This document shows, one piece after another, positions 1 to 10,168 of a stretch of 40,592 nt of DNA. The notes below the pieces were generated by a model that worked only from the letters and a program-made list of their open reading frames with translations, was not told where the DNA came from and did not search any database. How positions within the stretch are numbered: the first letter of the stretch is position 1; each line of letters begins with the position of its first letter. Source of the stretch: Marinobacterium sp. (lineage in GTDB: Bacteria > Pseudomonadota > Gammaproteobacteria > Pseudomonadales > Balneatricaceae); the NCBI GenBank assembly GCA_025800125.1, contig JAOXSF010000115.1:1-40592 (forward strand). Direction: 5' to 3'. The position numbers and the translations under genes were made by a program.

Positions 1-170
1 TCGTTATTTTCATAAGAAAATCAACAGCTAATTTCACCTCATCCTCAGTTTTCTCAAGCTGAAGTACTGGACTTCAACGAGTGGTTGCAGCGTCGTTTCC
101 GGCGTTGCCCCTGAGAACGGAGGCGTATTCTACGCATCTGACCTGGGAGGTCAATATTTTTTTGAATTTT
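1..170. other. Intergenic left edge, no complete gene
   Basis: No complete gene is visible downstream of glpK. A + strand frame is open from position 16 to a TGA near 112 but has no start codon. On the minus strand a frame reading off the left edge contains EDEVKLAVDFLMKI, which resembles the start of small DUF2496-type proteins; its only in-window start candidates are a GTG at 37-35 and an ATG near position 16. A + strand terminator hairpin follows at 139-162. Confidence 0.4.
139..162 (+). terminator. Rho-independent terminator
   Basis: TGACCT-GGG-AGGTCA is a perfect 6-bp stem (139-153), followed at once by ATATTTTTTT on the + strand. It would stop a + strand transcript entering from the left, just before the convergent glpK end. 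The 3-nt loop is tight. Confidence 0.55.
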
Positions 171-1655
171 TTATTCGGTTCTCTGAACACGAGTCACTGC
201 ATCAAGCCAACCATTGTAAAAACGATCACGTTCAGTCTTATTCAGTCGCGGACTAAACTGCCGTTCACAATGCCAACGCTCTGACAACTGCTCCAGTGAT
301 TTATAAACCCCCGCTTCGAGCCCTACCAGACTGGCAACACCCAATGCAGTGGTTTCAATAACCTCCGGCCTGTCAACCCTGACACCCAGCAGATCCGATA
401 AACTCTGAAGTAGCCAGTTATTAACAACCATGCCACCATCAACCCTTAATGTCCGCGGCCTTATTCCATCCAGCCCCATAGCTTCTTGCAAGTCACGCGT
501 CTGATAACAGACAGACTGCAGTCCTGCTGTCACAATTTCTCTGATACCAGTATCCCTCGTCAGACCAAAAATCGCTCCACGGGCATCAGGGTCCCACCAA
601 GGTGCCCCCAATCCGGTAAAAGCAGGCACGAGATACACACCATGTTCAGGGTCAGTCTGCCTTGCCAGTAATTCAGTTTCCCCAGCTCCAGCGATCAACT
701 GCAAGCCGTCCCGCAGCCATTGAACGGCAGCACCAGCGACAAAAATGCTGCCTTCGAGAGCATACGTCACTTTACCATTCAGCCTGTATCCCACCGTAGA
801 AAGCAAACGATGCTGGGAACGCAAAAGCTGATCGCCTGTATTCAGCATTACAAAGCACCCGGTGCCATAGGTGCTTTTGGCCATACCGGACTCAAAACAG
901 GCCTGACCAAATAGCGCGGATTGCTGATCTCCTGCCATTGCCAGTATCGGTACAGATACCCCAAGATAGTCTTCAGCCGTCATACCGAACGGCGCAGCGC
1001 AGTCCATTACCTCAGGTAGCAACGAAGCAGGAATATTGAACATCTCAAGCAGTTCTGCATCCCATTGCTGAGAGTGGATATTAAAAAGCAACGTACGTGA
1101 TGCATTGGTTGCATCAGTTCGATGCTCTGCTCCATCCGTTAAGCACCAAAGTAACCAGCTATCAACTGTGCCGAATGCCAATTCACCGTTTTCCGCTTGC
1201 TGACGCGCACCTGGCACTTCGTCCAGTAACCATCGAAGCTTTGTTGCAGAAAAGTAAGGATCAATAACCAGCCCTGTTTTCTCTGCCACAATTGCTTCCG
1301 CACCCAGGCATTTCAGAGACTGACAGTAATTACTGGTTCGACGATCTTGCCAGACAATAGCGTTATGTACAGGCTTACCCGTTTTACGCTCCCAGAGCAG
1401 TGTTGTTTCACGCTGATTAGTAATACCAATGCCTGTCAGCTGGTCAGCACCTATCTGCTGACGCATCAGTACTTCCCGACAACAGCCGAGTACACTTTGC
1501 CAGAGGTCGCCAGGATCATGCTCTACCCAGCCGTCCTGCGGGAAGTGCTGAGCAAACTCCTGCTGTGCCATATTGACAATCTTTCCATCATGATCAAACA
1601 GAAGCGCCCTCGAACTGGTCGTACCCTGATCAATTGCCAGAATAAAATCTGCCAC
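171..1655 (-). CDS. glpK: Glycerol kinase
   Basis: ATP-dependent phosphorylation of glycerol to sn-glycerol 3-phosphate in the cytoplasm, the entry step of glycerol catabolism. The protein (about 494 aa, normal for GlpK) belongs to the FGGY kinase family. The N-terminal phosphate-binding motif DQGTTSSRA, the GITNQRETT segment, WQDRR, the STYGTGCF loop and the C-terminal [13 protein letters not shown] signature are all present. The open frame extends to a TTG at 1670, but I prefer the GTG at 1655: GGGAG lies 8 nt upstream, and the residue count before ILAIDQGTT then matches the family. It is divergent from glpD with about 118 bp between starts. No glpF or glpR is in the window. Confidence 0.96.
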   Translation of the reverse strand: MADFILAIDQGTTSSRALLFDHDGKIVNMAQQEFAQHFPQDGWVEHDPGDLWQSVLGCCREVLMRQQIGADQLTGIGITNQRETTLLWERKTGKPVHNAIVWQDRRTSNYCQSLKCLGAEAIVAEKTGLVIDPYFSATKLRWLLDEVPGARQQAENGELAFGTVDSWLLWCLTDGAEHRTDATNASRTLLFNIHSQQWDAELLEMFNIPASLLPEVMDCAAPFGMTAEDYLGVSVPILAMAGDQQSALFGQACFESGMAKSTYGTGCFVMLNTGDQLLRSQHRLLSTVGYRLNGKVTYALEGSIFVAGAAVQWLRDGLQLIAGAGETELLARQTDPEHGVYLVPAFTGLGAPWWDPDARGAIFGLTRDTGIREIVTAGLQSVCYQTRDLQEAMGLDGIRPRTLRVDGGMVVNNWLLQSLSDLLGVRVDRPEVIETTALGVASLVGLEAGVYKSLEQLSERWHCERQFSPRLNKTERDRFYNGWLDAVTRVQRTE

Positions 1656-1773
1656 TCTCTTTTCTCCCAAACAATGAGACCTGCCATGACTGACACCGCC
1701 CCTGATTACCCGTCAGCTTTTCTCCACCTGCTAAGCTTAGCGAATGTACAGATCGCATATCCTGGCAATCTCT
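1656..1773. promoter_or_regulatory. glpK-glpD divergent control region
   Basis: This spacer of about 118 bp must hold both promoters. The one distinct element is the perfect 10-bp palindrome CTAAGCTTAG at 1731-1740, a possible operator. I see no convincing sigma-70 hexamer pair and no good match to the E. coli GlpR operator consensus. Confidence 0.35.
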
Positions 1774-3291
1774 ATGTACGACTTGTTAATTATCGGCGGC
1801 GGCATTAATGGTACCAGCATCGCACGTGACACCAGTGGGCGCGGATTACGCATTCTGCTGTGTGAAATGGGTGACCTTGCTTGCGCCACATCTTCTGCCA
1901 GTAGCAAACTGCTACATGGCGGCCTGCGTTATCTGGAGCAATGTGAATTCAGACTGGTTCACGAAGCACTGGTCGAACGTGAGACGCTACTTCGGACTGC
2001 ACCCCATCTATGCAGGACTTTACGTTTTCAACTTCCTTATCACCCGGGACGACGCCCTGCCTGGTTAATACGCACAGGGCTACTGCTTTATGATTACCTG
2101 AATTTCTATAGCAAACTTCCTCGCAGCTGTACCGTGAAGCCTGATACTGAAAGCCCACTACATAAGAACTTCACGCAGAGTTTTGAATATTCCGATGGCT
2201 GGGTAGATGATGCCCGCCTGGTGATACTTAATGCTATGGACGCCCACCAGCACGGTGCTACCATACTGCCACGTACCCGTTGTAGCAGGGCATGGCGGAG
2301 TAATGGTTACTGGCAGGTTGAACTGGAAAACAGACAAAGCGGGCAACGCCGCACTGTAAAGAGCCGAATGCTGGTGAATGCAGCCGGCCCCTGGGTTGAC
2401 CGGATAGCTGTTCCAGTCCAGCAAAATCACCCTCAACCAATGCGACTGGTACGCGGCAGCCATATTGTGGTTCCTCGCTTCTTTAACGACCAACATGCCT
2501 GGCTACTGCAACACGACGACCAGCGCATCGTATTCGTAATCCCCTGGGAGCAAAAATTCACCCTGATTGGCACCACCGATATCGACGAGCCGGGAGACCC
2601 TGGGCAGGCCCACATCAGTGAAGAAGAGACCAAATATCTATTACAGGTATGTCGAGATTATTTTCATAATGCTCCCGGCCCTGAGGATATTCTGTACAGT
2701 TTTTCTGGCGTCAGACCACTTCCAGCCACATCAACATCACAACATGCCCGCACTTTAAGCCGAGACTATCAACTGATCCTGGAGCAGCCACCAAAACAAG
2801 GAATACAGCAATATGCTCCGCTGCTAAGCGTACGTGGCGGCAAGCTAACCACCAGCCGAGCTCTGGCAGAACAGGCTAGTAATAAAATCTGTCAGGTTTT
2901 GCAACATTCTGCTGACAACTGGACTGCCAGCAGCCCTCTACCCGGAGGCGACTTCTCCACCCTGACAGAACTGCAATCTCAATTAGCCAGTCAATATTCC
3001 TGGTTGGCTGATACGGTGCTGACACGTTACGTGCGCAGTTATGGCACGCTGTGCACGAACTTTCTGCAAGGCTGCACATCTATAGAATCACTGGGTGAGC
3101 ATTTCGGTGCCGGACTTTACGCGCGCGAGATTCAGTATCTGCAACAGCAGGAATGGGCTGTAAGCCTGGAGGATATTCTCTGGCGACGCAGCAAACTGGG
3201 GCTTCACCTGTCAGTTATCCAGCAACAACATCTACGCGCATGGCTCAGCAAGCAGAAAATTGACCTGATAGCAGAACTCTGGCAAAGATAG
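1774..3291 (+). CDS. glpD: Aerobic glycerol-3-phosphate dehydrogenase
   Basis: FAD-dependent, membrane-associated oxidation of sn-glycerol 3-phosphate to dihydroxyacetone phosphate, passing electrons to quinone. It acts directly after GlpK. The N-terminal dinucleotide-binding motif IIGGGINGTSIARD, followed by LACATSSASSKLLHGGLRYLE, is diagnostic for GlpD. Later segments such as LIGTTDIDEPGDP and LLSVRGGKLTTSR are also family-typical. An earlier ATG at 1744 would add ten residues, but the ATG at 1774 places the FAD motif about five residues from the N terminus as in known GlpD, giving about 505 aa. Neither start has a strong ribosome-binding site. Confidence 0.95.
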   Translation: MYDLLIIGGGINGTSIARDTSGRGLRILLCEMGDLACATSSASSKLLHGGLRYLEQCEFRLVHEALVERETLLRTAPHLCRTLRFQLPYHPGRRPAWLIRTGLLLYDYLNFYSKLPRSCTVKPDTESPLHKNFTQSFEYSDGWVDDARLVILNAMDAHQHGATILPRTRCSRAWRSNGYWQVELENRQSGQRRTVKSRMLVNAAGPWVDRIAVPVQQNHPQPMRLVRGSHIVVPRFFNDQHAWLLQHDDQRIVFVIPWEQKFTLIGTTDIDEPGDPGQAHISEEETKYLLQVCRDYFHNAPGPEDILYSFSGVRPLPATSTSQHARTLSRDYQLILEQPPKQGIQQYAPLLSVRGGKLTTSRALAEQASNKICQVLQHSADNWTASSPLPGGDFSTLTELQSQLASQYSWLADTVLTRYVRSYGTLCTNFLQGCTSIESLGEHFGAGLYAREIQYLQQQEWAVSLEDILWRRSKLGLHLSVIQQQHLRAWLSKQKIDLIAELWQR

Positions 3292-3324
3292 ATAAGGCAG
3301 ATACTATTCTCGGAGTTGCACTAT

Positions 3325-3352
3325 CTTTACAGGCGCTGCTTTACAGGCACTG
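3325..3352 (+). repeat. 14-bp tandem duplication
   Basis: CTTTACAGGCGCTG (3325-3338) is followed directly by CTTTACAGGCACTG (3339-3352), one mismatch, in the glpD-gap spacer. Confidence 0.8.
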
Positions 3353-3414
3353 CAAACCAGAATTAAAGCTCAATCCAGAAGCTGCAGGCAGGCAGCCCGG
3401 ACACCCTGAATAAC

Positions 3415-3438
3415 AGCACTGCTTCTTCAAGCAGTGCT
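3415..3438 (+). promoter_or_regulatory. Perfect stem-loop in gap leader
   Basis: AGCACTGCTT-CTTC-AAGCAGTGCT is a perfect 10-bp stem with a 4-nt loop. It ends 25 nt before the gap start codon and about 13 nt before its ribosome-binding site. There is no T-run, so it is not a simple terminator. It may stabilise the gap mRNA or mark processing of a glpD-gap transcript. Confidence 0.6.
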
Positions 3439-3463
3439 ACATAACAATAGACAGAGGTGCACC

Positions 3464-4501
3464 ATGACGATTCGAGTAGCGATTAACGGCGCTGGCCGCA
3501 TTGGACGCAATATCATCCGCGCCCTGTATGAATCAGGCCTGCGGGAACAGATTCAGATTATCGCAATTAATGACCCCGGCGACCCGGCAACACTTGCCCA
3601 TCTGTTGCAATATGACAGCGTACACGGGCGCTTCAATGCTGAAGTCAACCTTCACAACAACCAGCTGTATATCCACCACCCATCTATACATCACAGTAAC
3701 GAGCATCATGACAGCATAAGACTCTGTGCTGAGCGGGACCCAGCCCAACTTCCCTGGGCAGAGCTGGCAATAGACCTTGTTCATGAATGTACAGGCCTGT
3801 TTACAGGCCGAAAACAAGCAGCTGCTCATCTGCAGGCAGGTGCGCAGCGCGTACTGATTTCTGCACCTTCAGCAGATGCTGACACAACCGTGGTATATGG
3901 CATCAATCACCAGCAGCTTACCTCTGAGCATCGGATTATCTCTAATGCTTCCTGTACCACCAACTGCCTGGCACCAATCGCAAAGGCTCTGCACGACAGT
4001 ATTGGTATTGAAAGTGGATTGATGACAACCATCCATGCCTATACCAATGACCAGAACCTTACAGATGTTGCTAGTGAGGACCTGTACAGAGCACGCTGTG
4101 CCACTCAATCAATGATTCCCACGAAGACAGGGGCAGCGGCAGCTGTTGGACTGGTCTTACCAGAGCTGGCAGGACGACTTGATGGCATGGCAGTCCGGGT
4201 GCCAACCGTCAACGTATCACTGGTGGATCTGAGCTTCATTGCTAACCGCACCAGCAATGTAGAGGAAGTGAATGGTGTAATCGCTCAGGCCCTCGATAAC
4301 ATGCCCAAGGGGGTACTGGTAATAAATCCGTTGCCACTGGTATCAATAGATTTTAACCATAACCCGGCTTCCTCAATTTTCGATAGCAGCCAGACACGAG
4401 TAAACGGCAGGCTGGTTAAGGTAATGGCCTGGTATGATAACGAGTGGGGGTTCTCTAACCGGATGCTGGACGTAACTGTCGTACTGGCAAAGTCAGGATA
4501 A
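3464..4501 (+). CDS. gap: Glyceraldehyde-3-phosphate dehydrogenase, type I
   Basis: Converts glyceraldehyde 3-phosphate and phosphate to 1,3-bisphosphoglycerate with NAD(P). The N-terminal Rossmann motif is [10 protein letters not shown]. The active site [12 protein letters not shown] has catalytic Cys164, and HAYTNDQ, the [16 protein letters not shown] segment and the C-terminal [12 protein letters not shown] are all GAPDH hallmarks. The sequence resembles P. aeruginosa GapA more than erythrose-4-phosphate dehydrogenase, which has a different segment after HAYTNDQ. I chose the ATG at 3464 (345 aa) because AGAGGTG precedes it and the frame's upstream extension is not family-like. One oddity is a His-rich insertion at residues 71-82 (six His in twelve). 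Its position after glpK-glpD suits entry of glycerol carbon at triose phosphate. Confidence 0.93.
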   Translation: MTIRVAINGAGRIGRNIIRALYESGLREQIQIIAINDPGDPATLAHLLQYDSVHGRFNAEVNLHNNQLYIHHPSIHHSNEHHDSIRLCAERDPAQLPWAELAIDLVHECTGLFTGRKQAAAHLQAGAQRVLISAPSADADTTVVYGINHQQLTSEHRIISNASCTTNCLAPIAKALHDSIGIESGLMTTIHAYTNDQNLTDVASEDLYRARCATQSMIPTKTGAAAAVGLVLPELAGRLDGMAVRVPTVNVSLVDLSFIANRTSNVEEVNGVIAQALDNMPKGVLVINPLPLVSIDFNHNPASSIFDSSQTRVNGRLVKVMAWYDNEWGFSNRMLDVTVVLAKSG

Positions 4502-4598
4502 GCTTCACTGACACCTGGAACAGGTAAGTGCCAGATAGAGTCAGGCTAGCAAAAACTTACCTCATTCAGCTAATGCAGATCTGAAGGCGCGACCTGAT

Positions 4599-4627
4599 AT
4601 GGTGCTCATCGCGACGAGGAGCATCAT
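4599..4627 (+). promoter_or_regulatory. Hairpin in leader of HD-GYP operon
   Basis: ATGGTGCTC (4599-4607) pairs with GAGCATCAT (4619-4627), with one G-U. The loop contains a further TCG/CGA pairing. No U-tract follows. A second weaker stem (CCATA-cagt-TATGG with flanking GTCT/AGAC) follows near 4651-4684. The 232-nt spacer between gap and the signalling operon is therefore structured. I do not recognise a known riboswitch. Confidence 0.45.
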
Positions 4628-4733
4628 AAACCGGCCATCCTGTCCGGAGGTCTAATTCCCATACAGTTATGGAGGATTCAGACTTGCGGCCGCTAAACAC
4701 AAGACGAAACGACCCGAATTAACAGGATAACCA

Positions 4734-5798
4734 ATGCCCCGTTGTCTGCAGGATCTCAGCATCCTGGTTGTGGATGATAATCCCGCCAATACAGATCTGC
4801 TCCATCTTATGCTGGAAGATGAGGGTTTTGATCACATTACAACCCTGAATGACGCCCGTGATGTGCAAGCCTGCCTGCAACGAGCACAGCAGGGAGAACT
4901 GATCGACCTGCTGATACTGGATATCCGGATGCCTCATATTGACGGCTTCGGTATTATGGAGATGATCAACAGCCAGTATGCTGATCTGAACATCCCCGTC
5001 GTTGTCGTGACAGCTGAAGACGCCAATCGTGAGCAGGCCCTGCACCTGGGCGCCACCGACTTTATCACCAAGCCATTCCAGAACTGGGAAGTTACACTGC
5101 GTATTAATAATGCGCTGCAGAACAGACTGTACTACCGCCAGTCCCTGCTCCGTACGGGCGAACTGGAACAACAGGTACGGTTGCGCACCAACGAAGTGGA
5201 AGCAACCCAGCAAGAGATTGTCAAACGTCTGGCCCGTGCCGGAGAGTATCGGGATAACGAAACCGGTATGCACGTGTTACGTATGAGCCATATGTGCAAC
5301 CATATCGCCCGCAGCCTTGGCTGTAATGACGACTTCTGTGATCTGCTTCTGCAAGCCAGCCCGCTGCACGATGTCGGCAAAATCGGCATCCCTGATCACA
5401 TTCTGCTGAAACCGGGACGTCTGACGCCTGAAGAACGCGAGATCATGGAGACCCATGCCCGAATTGGCCACGACATTCTGGATGGACATGATTCCGAGCT
5501 GATACAGATGGCCGCAGAGATCGCCCTCTGCCACCATGAAAAGTGGGACGGCAGTGGCTACCCAGAAGGTCTGCGTGGTGAAGCAATCCCACTGGCAGCA
5601 CGCATTGCAGCAATTTGCGATGTCTTTGATGCGCTGTTATCAGCGCGCCCCTACAAAGAGCCCTGGCCACTCTCACGTGTGGTCGACCTGCTGAGCAGAG
5701 AGTCAGGCCTGCATTTCGAGCCGAGAATCGTTAGCATATTCCTGCAGGAACTGGATACCCTGCAAACCATCCGCGCCCGATTTGCTGAAACGTCCTGA
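4734..5798 (+). CDS. Response regulator with HD-GYP output domain
   Basis: Predicted phosphorylation-controlled c-di-GMP phosphodiesterase. The receiver domain spans residues 8-125, with the acidic pair Asp14/Asp15, phosphoacceptor Asp63 (LILDIRMP), Thr93 and Lys113. A helical linker (about 130-170) leads to an HD-GYP domain (about 165-345). That domain has His212-Asp213 in PLHDVGKIGIPD, LLKPGRLTPEE, HARIGHDIL, HHEKWDGSGYPEGLRG (GYP at 275-277) and an IAAICDVFDAL tail, so all catalytic signatures look intact. The start ATG has AGGAT upstream. Only 8 nt separate it from the hybrid kinase, so the two are very probably co-transcribed and the kinase is the likely phosphodonor. The ligand specificity is family inference. 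Confidence 0.92.
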   Translation: MPRCLQDLSILVVDDNPANTDLLHLMLEDEGFDHITTLNDARDVQACLQRAQQGELIDLLILDIRMPHIDGFGIMEMINSQYADLNIPVVVVTAEDANREQALHLGATDFITKPFQNWEVTLRINNALQNRLYYRQSLLRTGELEQQVRLRTNEVEATQQEIVKRLARAGEYRDNETGMHVLRMSHMCNHIARSLGCNDDFCDLLLQASPLHDVGKIGIPDHILLKPGRLTPEEREIMETHARIGHDILDGHDSELIQMAAEIALCHHEKWDGSGYPEGLRGEAIPLAARIAAICDVFDALLSARPYKEPWPLSRVVDLLSRESGLHFEPRIVSIFLQELDTLQTIRARFAETS

Positions 5799-5806
5799 AA
5801 TCGCCC

Positions 5807-8707
5807 ATGTTCAAACATCATACGCTGCTGATACTGGCAGCAGGTACCGTCTTGCTCAGTCTCAGTGGCCTGAGTCTACTGATCAACGCCAATGATCTGC
5901 AACAGCAGCAAACGCTTGAGCACAATACCCACCAGCGCCTGGAACGCAGCATTGAGCGTGAAGAACAGCGTATTCGCTCACTCACGGTTGATCTTGCCTG
6001 GTGGGATGACACCATCCGGCATACGGTACTGAAGTACGATAGTGCATGGGCAATAAAGAATCTTGGCGATTATGCACATCAGAATTTTCAGGTAGATTAC
6101 AGTGCACTGATAACACCTGACCAGCAGGTTCTGTTTCAGATCCGCAATGGCCAGCTGGATAGCTCCATCCGGCTGGATATGGATACGGTATCTGCACTGA
6201 TTCAGCAGCTACCGGAGCACATTGATAACACCACTCCACCCAGCATTTCCGGGCTGGTCAGGCTGCAAGGTCATACCTTCATTCTGGCTGCGGTTCCATT
6301 GACACAGGAATATGAAGAGTTTGATCCCGCAAGCTATCAGCACTTCATACTGCTGATGGCCCGTCAACTGGATGGCCCGCTACTGGCACAGCTGCAATAT
6401 GACCTGACTCTCAAAGAGCTGACACTGTACACAAGCTCTGAACATACAGAGAGCCATAAGGAAGAAAGTAATGCCCTGTCATTAACCGATTATAGCGGTA
6501 AGCCAATTGGTGGCCTGCATATGACGCTGTCCAGACCGGACGACTCCATTCACAGCGTTATGCTGGCCGCATTTGCTGTTCTTGGTGCCTCAGCACTATT
6601 GATGATTATTCTGACCTGGCGCATCAGCCGCCTGTTATCAGAAAAACAGCGTAATAACCGCCTGCTGCGCGCAGAAGTGCGCCGCCGTAAACAGGCACAA
6701 CAGGAGCTTTACAACCTACAGGAAAAACTGCAGTTGCAGATTGCTGAACGCACACTGGAGCTGGAAGGTGAGCGCCGCCGACTACACTCCATTTTTGACG
6801 CCAGTGCTGACGGCATTATCACCATTGACGGCCATGGCCGGATGGAAACAATCAACCCGGCAGCTGCCGAGATGTTCGGCTATCAGCCTGAAGAACTGAT
6901 CGGCGAAGCCGTTGAAATCCTGTTGCGTCCTTCAGATCGCAATGGCCATGAGCAATACGTTGAGGGTTCGCGCCTGCCACAGAAGCGCATCATCAATATT
7001 TCACGCCAGTTATGGGCGTTGCACAAAGATGGTCACGAATTCCCAATTGATCTCAATGTTGCTCCTATTCCGGGCGAAAAACGTGGTTTTGTCGGGGTCA
7101 TGCGTAATATCAGCGAACGAGTCGAGCTGGAGCAGACCCGTGAACAGGCAATATCCGAATTGCGAAATGTGCTGGAAACAGCAGCAGAGGGCTATGTCCG
7201 GGTTGGTAATCAGGGTGAAATTCTGGAAGTCAATGAAGCGTTCTGTCAGATGCTGGGGCGCCAGCGCCAGCATCTGCTGGAACAGACACTGGGTGATCTG
7301 GTAAATGCAAAATCCATCACCACCTATAACGAACAGATGGGCAGTCGGGACGTAAAACTGCAACGCAGCTATGAGCTGGCACTCAATACCGCCAACGGTG
7401 AAGGACACTTTGCCGTTAAAGCCACCTCGGTACTCAGCCGGGAAGGCATACTGGATGGCTCTTTTGCCTTTGTCTCAGATATGACGGAAATTCGCCATTA
7501 CCAGACCATACTGGAACGTACTCGCGATGAAGCCGAGCGAGCAAACAAAGCCAAATCGGAATTCCTGTCCAGCATGAGCCATGAACTGCGCACTCCACTG
7601 AACGCTATTCTGGGTTTTGCCCAACTACTCAGTAACAGCCGCAGAGAACCACTGAGTGACCGCCAGCAAACGCAGATGAAGCACATCCTCAAAGGCGGCC
7701 AGCATCTGCTGACCCTGATTAACGAAGTGCTGGACCTGGCCCGAATAGAAGCGGGCAGGGTAACACTGTCTCTGGAACCGGTCGAACCGGCCGATGTGGT
7801 TGAGGAATGTCTGACGATGCTGCAAGGCATCGCCGACGAGCGACAGGTACGACTACTCTCACCTGTAGCAGATAACACGCTACCTATGATCCATGCCGAC
7901 CGCACCCGCTTCAAACAGGCATTGCTGAATCTGCTCAGCAACGCCATTAAATATAATCGTCCTGACGGGTATGTCAGATTGCAGGTCACAACTGAGCATG
8001 CCCATCTACGTTTCAGCATTGAAGACAATGGTGTTGGTATTGCCAGTCATCAGCAGGCAGACCTGTTCAAACCCTTTTCACGCCTTAGCCATGAAACCAG
8101 CGACATTGAGGGTACAGGCATCGGACTGACAATAACCCGCCAGCTGATTGAGCTGATGGACGGAGAGATTGGCTTTCGGAGTGAAGCAGGTTGCGGTAGT
8201 ACATTCTGGTTCACCCTGCCTCGCTCAGAACCTGGCCCTGTTACATTACAACCGAACACTGAAAATATAGCGTTATTACCTTCATCAGACTCTGAAAATT
8301 CAGAGGCCGAAGATAACAACCCTCACCAGATTCTGTATATTGAAGATAATCCAGCCAATCAGCAGCTGATGAAGCAACTGCTGGAAGAGCTGTCCAGCTA
8401 CGAGTTACAGATTTGCCATAGTGCTGAATTGGGACTGGAGCTGGCAGTGCAACAACCGCCAGCACTGATTCTGATGGATATAAACCTGCCGGGAATCAGC
8501 GGACTTGATGCCGTACAGCAATTGAAAGCCAGCCCGTTAACGGTCGATATTCCCGTGGTTGCCGTCAGCGCCAATGCCATGCCATCTACCCAGCGACAGG
8601 CGATAGAGGCAGGCTTCAGTGATTACCTGACCAAACCACTGGAACTGGGACAGGTGATGGTCATACTGGAACGTTACCTGTCTTGCAGTGAAGACACACC
8701 TGCCTGA
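5807..8707 (+). CDS. Membrane hybrid sensor histidine kinase (CHASE4-like, PAS-PAS, HisKA, HATPase, REC)
   Basis: A 966-aa sensor kinase. A transmembrane helix lies at about residues 6-27 and a second at about 250-271. Between them is a periplasmic domain resembling CHASE4 (WWDDTI near the N-terminal end). A coiled linker follows, then PAS domains at about 324-445 and 452-570. HisKA contains SSMSHELRTPLN with phosphoacceptor His592. The ATPase domain shows the N box (LLNLLSNAIKYN), DNGVGI and GTGIGL. A C-terminal receiver domain (about 835-960) has phosphoacceptor Asp891 (LILMDINLPG) and YLTKPL. There is no separate Hpt domain, so a phosphorelay would need one elsewhere; direct transfer to the adjacent HD-GYP regulator is possible. 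The stimulus is unknown. Confidence 0.92.
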   Translation: MFKHHTLLILAAGTVLLSLSGLSLLINANDLQQQQTLEHNTHQRLERSIEREEQRIRSLTVDLAWWDDTIRHTVLKYDSAWAIKNLGDYAHQNFQVDYSALITPDQQVLFQIRNGQLDSSIRLDMDTVSALIQQLPEHIDNTTPPSISGLVRLQGHTFILAAVPLTQEYEEFDPASYQHFILLMARQLDGPLLAQLQYDLTLKELTLYTSSEHTESHKEESNALSLTDYSGKPIGGLHMTLSRPDDSIHSVMLAAFAVLGASALLMIILTWRISRLLSEKQRNNRLLRAEVRRRKQAQQELYNLQEKLQLQIAERTLELEGERRRLHSIFDASADGIITIDGHGRMETINPAAAEMFGYQPEELIGEAVEILLRPSDRNGHEQYVEGSRLPQKRIINISRQLWALHKDGHEFPIDLNVAPIPGEKRGFVGVMRNISERVELEQTREQAISELRNVLETAAEGYVRVGNQGEILEVNEAFCQMLGRQRQHLLEQTLGDLVNAKSITTYNEQMGSRDVKLQRSYELALNTANGEGHFAVKATSVLSREGILDGSFAFVSDMTEIRHYQTILERTRDEAERANKAKSEFLSSMSHELRTPLNAILGFAQLLSNSRREPLSDRQQTQMKHILKGGQHLLTLINEVLDLARIEAGRVTLSLEPVEPADVVEECLTMLQGIADERQVRLLSPVADNTLPMIHADRTRFKQALLNLLSNAIKYNRPDGYVRLQVTTEHAHLRFSIEDNGVGIASHQQADLFKPFSRLSHETSDIEGTGIGLTITRQLIELMDGEIGFRSEAGCGSTFWFTLPRSEPGPVTLQPNTENIALLPSSDSENSEAEDNNPHQILYIEDNPANQQLMKQLLEELSSYELQICHSAELGLELAVQQPPALILMDINLPGISGLDAVQQLKASPLTVDIPVVAVSANAMPSTQRQAIEAGFSDYLTKPLELGQVMVILERYLSCSEDTPA

Positions 8708-8716
8708 CTTCAAGAC

Positions 8717-8746
8717 AAGTACAGACAATTTAAGTACAGACAATTT
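8717..8746 (+). repeat. Perfect 15-bp tandem duplication
   Basis: AAGTACAGACAATTT occurs twice head-to-tail (8717-8731 and 8732-8746), ten bases after the kinase stop codon and before its terminator. Confidence 0.9.
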
Positions 8747-8782
8747 AAATCGGCGCTGCCAGGCAGCAGTATTCACTGAATG

Positions 8783-8808
8783 CTGGAGCCGAGCAGCTCA
8801 GATTTTTT
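8783..8808 (+). terminator. Terminator of signalling operon
   Basis: CTGGAGC (8783-8789) pairs with GCTCAG (8796-8801) with one bulged G, followed by ATTTTTT. It lies after the hybrid kinase and just before the convergent deaminase end. Confidence 0.55.
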
Positions 8809-8826
8809 CAACAAAGCAGACAGTTT

Positions 8827-9843
<1,017 letters not shown>

Positions 9844-9898
9844 CTACCACCACTCTTATATATTCCCAGCCTACAGGCTAACAATGGTAATCTGATGT

Positions 9899-10132
9899 TC
9901 AGTGATCAGATATTTGTATTTTTTTTTGTTGTGCTTCATGCCATGAACGGTCCATAGCACCATACTGACGTTCATAAGCATCTGGATCACTGCGCCAGAG
10001 CCGGTAAAGCTTGCGATCATTTGCCGCCATCGGTGGCACATTTTCCCGCCGACGCTTTAACGCATTAAGCGTTACAGGTGTAAAAGTCAGCACCACAAAC
10101 AGCGCAACCCACAGATATTCGATCATCGTCAT
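9899..10132 (-). CDS. Small single-span membrane protein, unknown function
   Basis: A 77-aa protein with one N-terminal transmembrane helix (YLWVALFVVLTFTPVTL, about residues 5-21). A basic cytoplasmic segment KRRREN follows, then a polar C terminus rich in Arg, Tyr and Gln. The frame also opens at a GTG at 10147, but the GGAGG that begins inside that codon sits 8 nt before the ATG at 10132, so the shorter start is preferred. I do not recognise the family. The gap to the AEC transporter upstream is about 36 nt, so co-transcription is likely. Confidence 0.6.
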   Translation of the reverse strand: MTMIEYLWVALFVVLTFTPVTLNALKRRRENVPPMAANDRKLYRLWRSDPDAYERQYGAMDRSWHEAQQKKIQISDH

Positions 10133-10168
10133 AGAACAGACCTCCACCGTAAGTGAACAATCATTATT

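Noticed and set aside
4502-4733. Possible c-di-GMP (GEMM) riboswitch before the HD-GYP gene
   Set aside because: The hairpins do not match the conserved GEMM core that I know, so only a structured leader is claimed.
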